From positions 2,356,001 through 2,420,000 of the forward strand of contig NZ_WLYX01000001.1 in NCBI RefSeq assembly GCF_009707705.1: DNA of 64,000 nucleotides, written 5' to 3'. Positions 12,319 to 22,739 of the stretch are shown here, piece by piece (position 1 is the first letter of the stretch; the number at the start of each line of letters is the position of its first letter). The notes under the pieces were generated by a model, which did no database searches, was not told the origin of the DNA, and was given only the letters and a program-made list of their open reading frames with translations. Both the position numbers and the translations under genes were made by a program. The DNA is from Paludibacterium denitrificans. GTDB lineage: Bacteria; Pseudomonadota; Gammaproteobacteria; Burkholderiales; Chromobacteriaceae.

Positions 12319-12780
12319 ATGTCGATCAGTGATTGGCCGGAACACGAACGCCCGCGCGAAAGGTTGCTGGCCCATGGGCCGGAGCGGCTGTCCGACGCCG
12401 AACTGTTGGCCATTTTCTTGCGCACCGGCATGAAGGGCATCAGTGCCGTGGAGATGGCGCGTAGCCTGCTGGCCGATTTTGGCTCGCTCTCGCGTTTGCT
12501 GTCCTCAACGTTGGCCGAATTCGAGGCGCGTCCGGGACTGGGCGCGGCCAAATATGCCCAGTTGATGGCGACCAAGGAGCTGGCGCGGCGGGCGCTGTCG
12601 GAACAACTGAAACTGAACGATGCGCTATCCAGCCCGCAGGCGGTGCGTGATTACCTTAGGCTGGCCATCGGGCAGCGTGATATTGAAGTCTTTGTGGTGA
12701 TTTTTCTCACCGCCCAAAACCATGTCACGGCGGTGGAAGAAGTGTTTCGCGGCACGTTGACCGAGGCTTGTGTTCACTAA
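12319..12780 (+). pseudogene. radC: radC, 5' part, interrupted by the island
   Basis: Encodes the N-terminal helix-hairpin-helix and first part of the MPN/JAMM domain of RadC (begins MSISDWPEHERPRERLLAHG; ends VEEVFRGTLTEA). After codon 150 the frame runs into island DNA and stops after C-V-H. The metal-binding HNHPSG part is 47 kb away at 59,786. Joining the halves at the shared TGACCGAGGC core gives [14 protein letters not shown], a continuous RadC of about 225 residues, the normal length. Divergent from coaBC. The truncated product lacks the JAMM motif and is probably inactive. Confidence 0.95.
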
Positions 12781-12781
12781 C
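12758..12781. other. attL (left island junction)
   Basis: Bacterial half (radC), core TGACCGAGGC, four bases, then the island arm GTTCACTAAC. Combined with the right arm, the reconstructed attP is GTTAGTGAAC-TC-core-TTGT-GTTCACTAAC. Its centre of symmetry falls at the GA inside ACCGAGGC, a candidate crossover dinucleotide. Confidence 0.85.
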
Positions 12782-12853
12782 TTACATTTAGCTTTTCGGA
12801 AGGATAGCAGCTAAACTACGTAAGAGTTCCCCTCCAACTAAACAGCTCACTCA

Positions 12854-14619
12854 ATGCCTCGCGTAATTTCATACACTCGATTTTCTTCAGCAAAACAAGC
12901 CGCTGGTGACTCATATCGTCGTCAGACAGAAATGGCGCTTAGGTGGTGCAAACAGAACGATATGGTGCTGGACACAGAGCTAAACCTTGAAGACCTCGGT
13001 GTCTCTGGGTACAGCGGAGCTAACTCCAAGAGAGGCGCACTGGGGGTTCTTCAAGTCATGCTACTTAACGGTGACATAGAGCCCGGCACCATACTGCTCA
13101 TTGAAGCGTTCGACCGGCTCACCCGCATGTCTCTTCCGGATGCCTACGAGCTATTGTTCTCTCTTGTAAATAATGGGCTCACTATCGTGACCCTCACGGA
13201 CAACAAAACATGGACTAAGGAGGCCTTGAAGGACCCGGGTAGTTTCATGATGTCCATGGTGCTTTTATATAGAGGTCACGAGGAATCAAAGCAGAAGTCC
13301 AAGCGACTACGGGACACTTTTGAGGACGCCCGTAAGAAGTCAAAGAAGGGGGCCTTCGGTACCGCTCCGTGGTGGCTCTATCGCGAAGCGCAGGACCAGC
13401 CATGGCAAGTTGACGAAGTGAAGGCTGAGAGCGTCCGTAAGGTCTTCGAGCTGTCCGCCATAGGATATGGCTCAAAGATGATTGCTAAACGTGCTAACGA
13501 AGACAAGTGGCCAATACCCACCAGAGAGACGAAAGTAAGACCCGACCACTGGCATGGGCGTATGCCCGGCCAGCTGTTGCGTAACCGTGCTGTGTTGGGT
13601 GAGCACGAACATCGTCTGCGCAATCATGAAGCACAATCGTATCACTGGAAAGGTCTATCTACTGGAATTGTAGTACCGGACTACTACCCGAGAATCGTGT
13701 CAGATGAACTGTGGAATAAGGCACACGCTTCGATAGCCACACGTCGTGTCGCTAAGCGTCGTGACACCCAGTATTACAACATATGGTCTGGTCTCATGTA
13801 CTGTGGATATTGCGGAGCCCCAATACAAAGACGCAGTGCCAAGGTCGGGTATTCGAAGGGGCAGAGTTTCTGCAGTGACAAACTTGCTGGAATAACTGAA
13901 TGCCCCAGCTCGGCGGTCATTACCTCAGACCCATGTCTGCTCGATGAAATTTATAAATATGGTAGCAGTATCCGGGAAGCAAAGCAGGGGAAAAACTTTC
14001 TGCAAGGGCTGCTGAGCTTGAAGCAATCATTGAAACAAAGGCAGAAGAGAATGCTCGAATTGCCATAGCCGTTGCAAAAACAAGAGCAAGCATCACAGCT
14101 CTGACAAACAAAGCTATCGAGATTGAGCAGGAGATGCGTATCGCTCAGGAAGAGCTCGAAGAAGTTCGGCGTGGCATGATGATTGAAAATTCTAACACCA
14201 CGTTCGACGAGACATTCCCGGAGGATGCAATGAGCTTTCTCTATGTCTCAGACGATGTGTCTGCAAGAGAGAAGCGTTCAGAGCTACACCTTAAAATAAA
14301 TCGCATGGTTGACCACATATTCATCTGGGCCTACGAAGTCGCTATGGTGAAGTATCGCAACGAGGACTTTTATCACGTTGTCCCGCTGGCCCCTAAGCGT
14401 CTGCCTTCACGTGCCAACCCATCGTCTCGCTGGCATAACCCCCCTAAGCCAAAGGAGCCCAAACCCACGCCACACCTGGATGCCGCGATACGTGGAGAGC
14501 TAATCCCTCCCGAGCCAAAGATTCGCTCCCCCTTGGTTAAGAAGCGCAAGAGCTACAAAGACGAAGTGGTACTCGACGAGGGTGCCTCAGTGGACAGCAT
14601 CGAAGATAGCACTTCCTGA
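12854..14619 (+). CDS. Large serine recombinase (island integrase)
   Basis: Catalyses integration at radC through a serine-DNA intermediate. N-terminal resolvase domain begins RVISYTRFSSAKQ; the catalytic serine is in the Y-x-R-x-S motif near residue 10. A recombinase domain follows (WWLYREAQ; RNRAVLGEHEHRL), then a zinc ribbon (YCGYCGAPIQRR...SFCSDKL) and a C-terminal coiled coil (AAELEAIIETKAEENARIA). As given, the frame stops at 14,068. One extra G in the run at 13,988-13,990 restores a 588-residue protein of normal large-integrase size. This may be a homopolymer error or real inactivation. Confidence 0.88.
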
Positions 14620-14892
14620 TTCTTTGAGGACAAACGGTATGGTGTACCCGGAAGTCGGCACATGATTCGAAAAAGCGCGCTTGTGAAATGCGATGCTACG
14701 GCGGTCTGGTGGTTGAGGGCGACGAAGCTCCGTTCGAATTGGCTCCATAACTTGCGGAAACGGTTGAATCAACGTGTGCCCAGCTGCGCCATTCCACTCG
14801 CGGATGATTCCTTTGGTATCGGCATAGATGATTGCTTCAGCGATCTGATTTACGATGCGGTGATGAAGATCGAGTAGTGTACTGATAGTCAT
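14587..14892 (-). pseudogene. PAS-domain sensor fragment
   Basis: The first 40 residues after the ATG at 14,892 (HHRIVNQIAEAIIYADTKGI then IREWNGAA) match the start of a PAS sensor domain; after that the resemblance stops (HTLIQPFPQ...). It is probably the 5' scrap of a sensory gene whose rest was lost when the neighbouring DNA arrived. It is convergent with, and overlaps, the 3' end of the recombinase gene. Confidence 0.45.
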
Positions 14893-15272
14893 TGTTCTCG
14901 GGTTGTTCAGGATATTGTTTCCACGACATTGAACAACGCTTAAGATGGCCGACTAATATACTCAGGTACTGGTGGCTGATGCGAGTCAACTTGACTAGGA
15001 TTTCCTATTAAAGGTTGCTATCTGAGCGGTGGTGCCCGCCTATTGTGTGGGCTAACTGGTGGGCTCCCTCCCCCCACTCTCTTTGGGGGGGAGGCGAGGA
15101 AGATACCGGTAGCGTCGCTTTTGGTGTGCTTTTGTAGCTGGGGCTGCGTCAGACCGCGAATGATATAAACGCCTATAGAACCCGCTCGCAGGAGGCTTTG
15201 CCACAGCTATGCCTTTAGTCAGATCGGCGGGCAACTAATTCTTAGCGAAACTTCGGGGCGACTACTACGTAC
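14893..15272. other. Intergenic stretch with a G/C hairpin
   Basis: No gene seen. At 15,064-15,096 CTCCCTCCCCCC faces GGGGGGGAGG, a strong stem without a T tract. No promoter or RNA family recognised. Confidence 0.4.
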
Positions 15273-16892
15273 TTAAACCTGATATCGCGATACTGTAGTC
15301 AGAATCTGGCGTGCTTGCTGATATAGCTGCTTGGCGGCATCAGCCGAGCTGCTGGACGCTGCCGAGTTCTCTTCGGCCATCTGGGCAATCTGCTCGACGT
15401 TCTGCGCAATGGTCTGGCTGGCCGAGCTTTGCTCGACGATGCTGTCGGAAATATCCTGCACCAGTTCCATCGCACGCTGCGTATTGCGCTGGATACGGTC
15501 GATGGCATCGCTGGCGTCTCGAGCATTATTGGCTTCGTTTGTAACGCGCTCTACCACAAATTGCATGTTGTCAACGGCATCGTTAGTTCCATGTTTGATT
15601 TTGGAGATTATGGCTGAAATTTCCGTGGTGGAGCTGGCGGTACGTTCGGCCAGCTTGCGCACCTCATCGGCCACCACCGCAAAGCCACGACCAGTTTCCC
15701 CCGCACGCGCCGCTTCAATCGCCGCATTGAGCGCCAACAGGTTGGTCTGGTCGGCAATATCCTTGATCACTCCCAATACCGAGGCAATGGTTTCGCTGTC
15801 GTCGCGCAGCAGCGAGATACGATCAGCGGCTTCGCGGATCGAGCTGGCAATGGTGGTAATACCTTCCACCGTGGTCAGCACAACCTTGCTGCCTTCCTCG
15901 GCAATCTGGCCAGCATCGCGCGTTTGCTGACTGGCTTCCTGTGCCCGGTCAGCGACATGGTTGATGCTGACCGTCATTTGTTCCACCGCGGCCGCCATGC
16001 TGGAGGCGGCTTCGCTCTGATGCACCGAGCTCTTGGCAATTTCACTGGCGTTGCTCGACATTTCGCTCATCGAATGGTCGATATTGCCGACACTGCTGCG
16101 AATCTCGCCAAAGCTTTTTTGCAACGTCGACAACAACTCGTTGAAGGCCGTTGCCGTTAGGCCCACTTCATCCATGCGTTCCACCGGCGCGCGTTGTTTG
16201 AAGTTCAGGGTGTCTTTGACGCTCACTAGCGTGCTACTGATGCTATCCAGGCTGCTGCGCAGGCTGCTGAACATGCGCATGGCCATGACGCCGGTGATGA
16301 TCAGTGCCAGCAGCATTGCCCCCGGGCAAGACTTGAACGCCAGCTCATAGGCAGCATGGTTGTCCGCCGTCATTTTCTTGGCTTCGTTGTAATTGAATTT
16401 GCTGTGCGCGTCGATGGCCTGACGCATTTCCTTAGCCAGCGTGCTGAGCGTGCCTTGCATCAGGTAATTAAGCGCTTCCGCTTGCTGGTTGGCGTTGGAA
16501 AGCTGTAGCAACTTCACTCGTCCGGCTTCATAGGCCTTGAGCGTAGTCAGATCTTTCGCCAGCAGGTCACGGTCTTCTTGGTGGGAGACCAGGTTCTTTT
16601 CGTAATTGTTCAGTTCATTAGCCAGCTTCTGGTCCGATTCACGGATCAGTTGTTCTTCTTTTTGTTTCAGTTCCGGAGTGTTGGCTAGTATATGGCGGTA
16701 AACCTGAACCCGCATTTCTGCAAACGTGTCTTTGACATGATCCAGTGCCAGCACGCTGGGCATGGTGTTTTCGGCAATGTAATCAAAACGGGTGTTGGCT
16801 TGTTTCAGTTGCCACAGCCCAAATGAACCGATTGCTAGCAAGGCAAGCAAGGCAGTGGAGAGGGTTAGCAGGAGTTGTTGGCTTATTTTCAT
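15273..16892 (-). CDS. Methyl-accepting chemotaxis protein
   Basis: Membrane chemoreceptor. The start at 16,892 ([12 protein letters not shown]) is chosen because AAAGGG lies six bases upstream; an in-frame ATG at 16,898 would overlap it. TM1 near residues 7-27, a four-helix-bundle ligand domain ([20 protein letters not shown]), TM2 ([17 protein letters not shown]), HAMP, then the signalling domain. The hairpin tip ([21 protein letters not shown] then [18 protein letters not shown]) is intact. No C-terminal CheR-binding pentapeptide. It is cargo, the only chemotaxis gene in the island, so it would plug into host chemotaxis. About 538 residues. Confidence 0.93.
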   Translation of the reverse strand: MKISQQLLLTLSTALLALLAIGSFGLWQLKQANTRFDYIAENTMPSVLALDHVKDTFAEMRVQVYRHILANTPELKQKEEQLIRESDQKLANELNNYEKNLVSHQEDRDLLAKDLTTLKAYEAGRVKLLQLSNANQQAEALNYLMQGTLSTLAKEMRQAIDAHSKFNYNEAKKMTADNHAAYELAFKSCPGAMLLALIITGVMAMRMFSSLRSSLDSISSTLVSVKDTLNFKQRAPVERMDEVGLTATAFNELLSTLQKSFGEIRSSVGNIDHSMSEMSSNASEIAKSSVHQSEAASSMAAAVEQMTVSINHVADRAQEASQQTRDAGQIAEEGSKVVLTTVEGITTIASSIREAADRISLLRDDSETIASVLGVIKDIADQTNLLALNAAIEAARAGETGRGFAVVADEVRKLAERTASSTTEISAIISKIKHGTNDAVDNMQFVVERVTNEANNARDASDAIDRIQRNTQRAMELVQDISDSIVEQSSASQTIAQNVEQIAQMAEENSAASSSSADAAKQLYQQARQILTTVSRYQV

Positions 16893-17133
16893 CAGCATCC
16901 CTTTGTAGAGTATTAGACGGGTATAAAAAATATTTGAAATTATAATTAAAGTTGAAAACTGCACTATATATAAATATAAAATTTATTTTTATATATAATG
17001 TTATAGTTCTAATTAAATAACATGTTCTTGGAATTGATTTAAATCAAGAACTTGAGCTTGTTTTTCATGATTTCTAATAATTGAAGTAATTGAGTTATCA
17101 CTGCTAACCCTGCTAGTTCAAGCGCGCTGTAGT

Positions 17134-17570
17134 TGGACTGATCCATCCCTTGTTGGCAATCCCGCCCTATGATTTCAGCATAGGAGGATGTCCCTAAGCA
17201 CGCCGCGTTTCACCCCTGAATTTAAAGAAGAAGACCTTTCGCTGCAAACCTGCCGAGCGCCTCATTGCGGCAGCTACGGGTGCTGCTGTGTGAGTTGGCA
17301 GAACAACGCTTAGCGCTTCGACTCGCCACGTTTGCATGCATTAGCCAATGCCGACGGGACAAGACCCGCACTGTGCGAGGAATTTTGTATTGGATACGCT
17401 ATGGAATGGTCGCCGCATCCGAGCGTTGACCGTGATGGACACCGGAACCGTAAATCGGTGTGGATCCAAGTGGATCACCCGTTACATGACCAACGTGTTG
17501 CGCGTGTTCTGGAGCAGTTACGCTGCGCGGGACGTTGCCCGTATCTGATCATCGTCGGGCTATAATTGCA
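17134..17570 (+). mobile_element. IS3-family remnant (IR plus orfA/orfB scraps)
   Basis: An inverted repeat beginning TGGACTGATCCATCCC and the leader AGCATAGGAGGATGTCC match the end of the intact IS3 element at 44,581-45,809. The orfA start then degenerates after TPEFKEE. Further on, a second scrap resembles an IS3 orfB (DTLWNGRRIRALTVMDTGT). No complete transposase, and no second end found. Confidence 0.7.
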
Positions 17571-17592
17571 CCGCGATGGTGAAGGAGCGGGC

Positions 17593-17700
17593 ATGTCAGA
17601 AGTCCAAGGAATAAAAAAGGGGCTGCCTATTCGTATGTACGCTTCAGCACTGCGAAACAGGAACTTTGTCTTCGTCTCTGGTGTGCGGTTTGCTGTTGAA
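17593..17700 (+). pseudogene. N-terminal scrap of a second large serine recombinase
   Basis: AAGGAGCGGGC precedes ATG at 17,593. Allowing one missing G in the GGGG run, the reading is MSEVQGIKKG then AAYSYVRFSTAKQE, the start of a serine recombinase catalytic domain (Y-x-R-F-S). The frame closes about ten codons later. This looks like the broken left end of a second, related element. Confidence 0.6.
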
Positions 17701-17833
17701 TCGACGATGAGGCGCTAGGTGGGGGCACTAACGTATAGCGGAGCCAGGACCAAAGAGTCAGCCGACGAAAGCAGCTTTCATCAAGCCTTCCCGAACCTAT
17801 ATGGATATGAACCCACCCATAAAAGGAGCCCCC

Positions 17834-18013
17834 ATGCCTCTCTTTACCGCCCCCTCCACTTTCAAAGTGACCGATGCTGGGCTGAAGCAGCTGTTCAACA
17901 ACCTGCCATCGCGCGCCGGTCGCTACGGCTCGAGCCGCCTGGCCCGCAAGCTGGCCGTGCTCGCCAGCTTGGTCGTGGCCGTCGGCTACGGTCTGCTACA
18001 ATTTGCCGCATAA
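17834..18013 (+). CDS. Small membrane protein
   Basis: 59 residues from ATG 17,834, with AAAAGGAGCC as ribosome site. The basic, hydrophilic first half (RYGSSRLARK) is followed by one transmembrane helix (LAVLASLVVAVGYGLLQFAA). The leader TATGGATATGAACCC, 28 bp upstream, recurs almost unchanged before the small gene at 31,354. Function unknown; it is followed 20 bp on by another membrane protein gene. Confidence 0.6.
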   Translation: MPLFTAPSTFKVTDAGLKQLFNNLPSRAGRYGSSRLARKLAVLASLVVAVGYGLLQFAA

Positions 18014-18033
18014 CTGAAGTGGCGGAGGCCAAA

Positions 18034-18432
18034 ATGCCCGTCGCTCTCTGCCAAGTATTCTCAGTCATGCTGCTGACCCAATCCACCAAGTCCTTCGGTG
18101 GGTTGGGGTTCTTCGTGGCGCTAACGCTCTGCCTCTTGAACCTGCTCTCGTTGCGCAAGGTATGGCTGAAATCCCTGCAAGTGTCGACGACGTTGGGAAC
18201 TGCTGCGCTGCTGTTTCCAACGCTGGGCGGCGCGCCATTGCCCCCGGCGACTTGGGCTGTGAACTGGACATTTGTTGGCGGCGTTGCCATCGGAAGCGCT
18301 GCGGTGCTCGGCTTGGTGCTTACCGTTTTCCGCACTTCGCCTTCGACTGCGATGTGTGGTGCTACAAACACTGATTTGCAGCAACCGGGGACGACGGTGG
18401 CCGCTGTCGAACCGACGCGCAATGAAGAGTGA
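18034..18432 (+). CDS. Hypothetical membrane protein
   Basis: 132 residues from ATG 18,034 (GGAGG seven bases upstream). Three predicted membrane segments: GLGFFVALTLCLLNLLSL, TLGTAALLFPTLG and FVGGVAIGSAAVLGLVLTVF; the tail is hydrophilic. Probably co-transcribed with the preceding small membrane gene. No family recognised; such genes are common in mobilisable plasmid modules, but that is context only. Confidence 0.6.
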   Translation: MPVALCQVFSVMLLTQSTKSFGGLGFFVALTLCLLNLLSLRKVWLKSLQVSTTLGTAALLFPTLGGAPLPPATWAVNWTFVGGVAIGSAAVLGLVLTVFRTSPSTAMCGATNTDLQQPGTTVAAVEPTRNEE

Positions 18433-18601
18433 GCTGGCATCGTCATGCACCTGCTGCTGCGCTATACGGCAATGAGGCTCCTCCGCCAGTGGCCAGATTG
18501 ATGTGATGCACGCATTCCATCCGCAGGCTGTAGGTCATCTCATGGTTCTATGTACCTCTCTCTCCAGACTACCTCTGGGTGATCTTTATTTATGGGCAAG
18601 A

Positions 18602-18630
18602 AAAAAAGGCACAGGGTGAGCTGTGCCTTT
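18602..18630 (-). terminator. Terminator for the minus-strand gene at 18,653
   Basis: AAAGGCACAG and CTGTGCCTTT form a ten-base stem with a T tract on the minus strand, 23 bp past the stop. Confidence 0.75.
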
Positions 18631-18652
18631 CACATGGAGCCGTGTCTTACGC

Positions 18653-19117
18653 TTAATACAGGGGGAGCCCGAGCAGGTCAGCAGCTCCCTTCTTGAGCTG
18701 GGGAATGTAACGAACAAGCTTTTTAGGCTCGACTACCGTTGCATATACATGTGATTGCATGCCAAATTCCTTGCCGCCAGAGCTGAGCACAATGCCCATG
18801 CGGTCAAATATTATTGATGCGAGCACAAAAAATGCTGGCGAGCCACTCGTGACGCTTTCCCCAGTTTCTATGTCCCGATTGGCGGCATCAATCCAGCCCT
18901 GCACCGACATCTCAGGTCCCGAGTCTGATTGCCGTACCACGCAATCTAGTATCAGCTTCCGAGCTGCATCCTTTTGTGCCGGGGAAAGCGTCACGGGGGT
19001 GGCGACTTTGACCGATTTTTTCTTAGTGGTCGGCATAGCTTCGACCACTTCTGTCTTGGTGCTCTCAGCGCCGTCGGCTCCCTTGAACGCAGTGCCGCCA
19101 ACCAGTCGCAACATCAA
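18653..19117 (-). CDS. Hypothetical protein
   Basis: 154 residues, lysine-rich at the N-terminus (TTKKKSVKVATPVTLSPAQK), then an ordered-looking region (LILDCVVRQSDSGPEMSVQG; GSPAFFVLASIIFDRMGIVL) ending ADLLGLPLY. No signal peptide, no recognised family. It is a single gene with its own terminator. Confidence 0.5.
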   Translation of the reverse strand: MMLRLVGGTAFKGADGAESTKTEVVEAMPTTKKKSVKVATPVTLSPAQKDAARKLILDCVVRQSDSGPEMSVQGWIDAANRDIETGESVTSGSPAFFVLASIIFDRMGIVLSSGGKEFGMQSHVYATVVEPKKLVRYIPQLKKGAADLLGLPLY

Positions 19118-19253
19118 ACAACTCCTATCTTCAATAGCTACGGCACCTGTCCTGTAGCTTGGGGATTAGAATCTAAGCCAGATGAGTAAATTACCATGCT
19201 GAGTCACGAGAGGTACAGGGTTAACTGTGCCTTTCTCGCTTGCTCCCTTGCTG

Positions 19254-19744
19254 TCAGTCCCGGCCTACACTTTGCGAGCGCTCAACTGACCGGTTGTGGT
19301 TGCGCCCCTGAGTTTTGCTTGTTGCTTTGATTTCGTCGGGCGACTTGCCGCGCCCTGCGTCAGCGCCACGGGCCGCCTTGATTTCGTCCAGGGTGCGGCC
19401 CCCTGCGGTCTGTATTGCCTGCGCCAAGCGGCGCTCGTTGTCGCGCGCCTGTTCCATCTGCCGCCCCGCTGCCGGGGCCGCAGCCTGTTCCTTGGCCGGG
19501 CCCACATCTGGCTTGCGCTTGTAGGCGCTGACCGTGCGGATGGGCTCGCCGAACTGCTTTTCTATGTGCTTCAGTACGCCTTGCAGCAATGATGACCGCT
19601 TCGCCTGGGCGATACTGGCGAGTACTTCTTTCTGCTGCTTAAGCTTCATGCCCGGGAATGCGACCGCTCGGTCGTCGGGCTTCGCGGAGAGATAGTCCTT
19701 GAGTGCCGGCCTTTTTTACCGGGGTTGTCTTCTTGAATGTCCAT
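19254..19744 (-). CDS. Hypothetical basic coiled-coil protein
   Basis: From ATG 19,744 the frame begins MDIQEDNPGKK. It shifts by one base at the run of A next to GCCGGC (about 19,705-19,717) and continues PALKDYLSAKPDDRAVAFPG, then MKLKQQKEVLASIAQAKR and a long charged helix (ERRLAQAIQTAGGRTLDEIK). About 160 residues if repaired; reading only from the internal ATG gives 131. GCTATACG, read toward the gene, lies 39 bp upstream. Function unknown. Confidence 0.5.
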
Positions 19745-20040
19745 GCGGGCTCCAGCTGTGAGCCGCCACGCGGCGGCATAGTCGTATAGCGGCCGACCGC
19801 CGGGAATCGACACCAGAAAAAATATTTGTGCCGGAGCGTCTATTGCCCGCCAATCGATGCTATACGGTTATGAAGGCGACCCGCACAGGGTGCCCCCACT
19901 TCCCCCAACAACTACGGACTGCTCCTGCGAAGCCGGAGTACATATTGAGAATTTGAGAGGTAATCAGCGTATCGGCTGAAGCGGGTGTTTGATGCACCTT
20001 GTCGGCTACCAATACCAACTACTCCATCCAGGACTAGGGC

Positions 20041-20439
20041 TTGGCCCAGAAAGCGATGGAAAAGAAGCTCGCGAACGTAGGCCAAGCTGCGACCGGTGCC
20101 CGGCGCGAGTCGTTCGCCCGCAAGCTGCTGCAGGAGAAACTGCGCGTGCCTGTCGTTATCTTCAATCATTGCTTTGCCGCCGGTGAAGCGGGTCTGGTTT
20201 TCGACCTGCCGACCCAACAGGGTTACGAGTTAAGCGCTGTCTTCAAGCTCGATGGCGCTGTGAGCGAGCGGTACAACGACCCGACTGGCATGCATACGCG
20301 CGTACAGCAGGCCGACCGTCTGTTTCACGAGCGGCTGCAGGTTTGCGCTGATGCGGGCCCAAGCATCAACGCGCGCTACGTCAAAGAGAGTGCAGTGCAG
20401 ACTCTTGCCGCCAGCACAGGCTGTGTAATTGAGCGCTGA
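20041..20439 (+). CDS. Hypothetical protein
   Basis: Reads from TTG 20,041 (AQKAMEKKLANVGQAATGAR) through a compact folded-looking region (VPVVIFNHCFAAGEAGLVFD; YNDPTGMHTRVQQADRLFHE) to CVIER. There is an in-frame stop just upstream and no clear ribosome site, so it could be the surviving 3' part of a longer gene. Family not recognised. Confidence 0.4.
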   Translation: MAQKAMEKKLANVGQAATGARRESFARKLLQEKLRVPVVIFNHCFAAGEAGLVFDLPTQQGYELSAVFKLDGAVSERYNDPTGMHTRVQQADRLFHERLQVCADAGPSINARYVKESAVQTLAASTGCVIER

Positions 20440-20551
20440 GCAGCAGGAGGCGTTGCGCCGCATGGGGGGGGCTTAGCGAAGATGGTTTGGTGAACGAGTA
20501 CCGTCGTGTGGCTCGCAGTGCCCGCTGACCGTCCCCATCACCGAAATACGA

Positions 20552-20580
20552 AAGCCCCGCTGACCTGCGCCGCGGGGCTT
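20552..20580. terminator. Hairpin terminator
   Basis: AAGCCCCGC and GCGGGGCTT pair across 11 bases. It lies between the convergent genes at 20,041 and 20,627. Confidence 0.65.
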
Positions 20581-20626
20581 AATCATTCCGCAGTCTTTAC
20601 GGAAAGTCTGCGGCTACATTGCCGGG

Positions 20627-21606
20627 TTATGAGCGATATTGGGCGTAACGCGCAGTGATGCGCTCCCCGTTCGAAGTCAATTGGACGACACAATTGTTCG
20701 GCGAGTCGACCAAGACTCCATGCAGCATCTCCCCGAACTTGTCTTTCGAGTACGACATGTCGGGACCAATGTCGGCAAGTGTCCCCGCTAGGTAGTCCGG
20801 CAGCCGGATGAGCGCATCGAACCGGTGCGGGCCAGTTTTCTCAGGCAATTCGAAGAAGATCTTGGGTATGTCGAGTATCAAATTGCCCCGGTCATTGGGC
20901 TCCACTCCCGGCTTAAGCTCGATGACATAAGCACGAAGTAGATGTATGCCAGGTCGTACACGACCGTGTCGTTGTGCTCAATCAGCTTATCCCGGTCAGA
21001 AATCCACCGTAGGTAACCTGCGCTCGTCGCATTGGTCACCAGATAGAACATCGTTGCCGCATACCCTGAGGCCGGGTGAATCTGACGCGACAGCCGGGCA
21101 TTCGACTGCTTTCGGGCCAGATCCTTCTCGAAAATGCGGAGACGCTGAAGCACTTCATCAAAGTACGCCGGGTTCAATGAAGCGCTCGGCGTCGAGTTCT
21201 TCCGGAAGGTTTCCACCAACTCGCAGGCATCCGGTATGAAGCTCATCATGTGCTCGACACGCAAGTAGTCGCGCAAGAGGGCCGATTCTTGGTCGATGAC
21301 GAATGACACGCTGAACGTCACCGGTTGCGGACAAGTCAGGTACTGCATCAATCCCAGCGGCACTTGCCGGACCTTCTTGATGTCGCGCGGCGCGACTGCC
21401 GAGATGTACTCGCTGATGTTTTCCGTCTTGTCGTGATTTGCGATGACCACGAACGAGAAGACATCGTTCTTCTTGCCGTCGTCGCCTACGCAGTAGTCCG
21501 ATACGATTGTCCACGGCATGCCCGGCGGGTAAGCAGCGAACCACTGCTTCATGAGCTGCTGTACCGTCTTTGTCGCTGTCAGTAAAACCGGTAGCAAATC
21601 CACCAT
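20627..21606 (-). CDS. Hypothetical protein, about 325 aa, one frameshift
   Basis: From ATG 21,606 (MVDLLPVLLTATKTVQQLMK) to about 20,915 in one frame, then IELKPGVEPNDRGNLILDIP in the next to the stop at 20,627. A single missing T in the GTGCTTATG run near 20,923 would join them. Mixed alpha/beta composition, no membrane helix, no recognised motif. The gene is followed by the hairpin shared with the convergent gene. Confidence 0.55.
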
Positions 21607-21609
21607 CCC

Positions 21610-22380
21610 TACGTACCTCCACTTGTTCTTCGCGCGTTTGTTCGACGTGTAGCGACGCGGCGTTTATGCCAACAGCTTACCGCGCCTGACAAGCTTTCCA
21701 TAATCTATCCGCACCGTATGCCGAATGGTGGCCGAATCACTGCCGAATTCCACCTGCCACGACGCGTTTTTATCGCGAAGTGGGGTGGGCTGCTATAGAC
21801 CAGCAGGGTCCATAACCCCACCGCGCCATACCTCTCACAATTCCGTGTGGAGGGTGTGCGCGAGTCCGGGTCACCATGACCAGGATGAGAAACAACCGAA
21901 AGTGAAAGGCCAGCAGTGGCTCTGGATGGCTCGATTCGGGGACTCCGGCGCACGTCGCCATGCGGCGAAGTTCGCGAAGCGGGGGGGGGGAGCGACACCC
22001 GGCGTGGTGTGGCTTCACACACAGCACCACACCATCACAATTGTGCGGAGGGTGTGAAATTTCCGGGCGTCAGGCCGGGAAGCAGAGCAACTAAACGTAG
22101 AGACGCAGGGGAATGCTGTGACGGCTCAGGGATTTTTTGCGCTAAGCATAAACCATGCCATGGCCGAATCGGGCGAGTTGGCCTGAGCGTCATCGGCGTA
22201 ACGCCTGGCTCTGCGAGGGTCGCAACTAGGGCTGCTGGTTGGGAGCGCGCAAGTGAGCCCCCCACTCGCTGCCTAACCTACCCGTTGGCATTGGCACCAG
22301 CGCCGCCTGTAGAACGGACCCCTTGGCTGCTCGCGGCGTCAGCCGCGAAGGGGCGCACCAGAGCATCGAACCCACAATAC
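21610..22380. other. Gene-free stretch with a 200-bp-spaced repeat
   Basis: No convincing gene in either strand. TCACAATTCCGTGTGGAGGG at 21,835 and TCACAATTGTGCGGAGGG at 22,035 are near-identical and each continue with TGTG. Spacing and GC-rich hairpin potential would fit a structured RNA or a binding site, but I recognise no family. Confidence 0.35.
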
Positions 22381-22382
22381 CC

Positions 22383-22492
22383 ATGCTCACCTGAGCTTTG
22401 TGGTTGAGCATATACTGCACTACAGTGCGAGATGTAAGACGCTTCACATCTCAATGCTCACGTAAACATATTCTTTAGTTTTTGATGAGCAT
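22383..22492. repeat. Paired inverted repeats TGAGCAT (origin- or operator-like)
   Basis: ATGCTCA at 22,383 and 22,454 each face TGAGCAT, at 22,405 and 22,486, with 15 and 25 bases between arms. A perfect seven-base palindrome GAGATGT...ACATCTC lies between the pairs, and AT-rich DNA follows (22,460-22,660). This is the densest symmetric cluster in the island and resembles a replication or partition site. Confidence 0.4.
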
Positions 22493-22739
22493 ATGCGTAG
22501 GTAAATCCATGCTTATATATATTCAATTGCGCACACCCGCTTAGCAAAATCTGTGCCATTTATGCGTGACGGGTGATTGGTTATGGCATAGTTGTTATGC
22601 CTTTAATCTGCATAGTGTGTAGTGTAGTGCAATGCCGATTGCCGGGGGCGCTATGGGGGCTGCAAGCCATGCGAGCGGGGTTGAGTAGGGTCGGTAGTCT
22701 TCAGGCTTGAAAATGGCTCAAAACGCGTTGTGGCCCTTT

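Noticed and set aside
20905..20915. GCTTAAG at 20,908 as another misread GCCGGC
   Set aside because: Here CTT AAG reads in frame as E-L-K-P-G and substitution would break it; the frameshift in that gene is better placed at the T run about 15 bp upstream.
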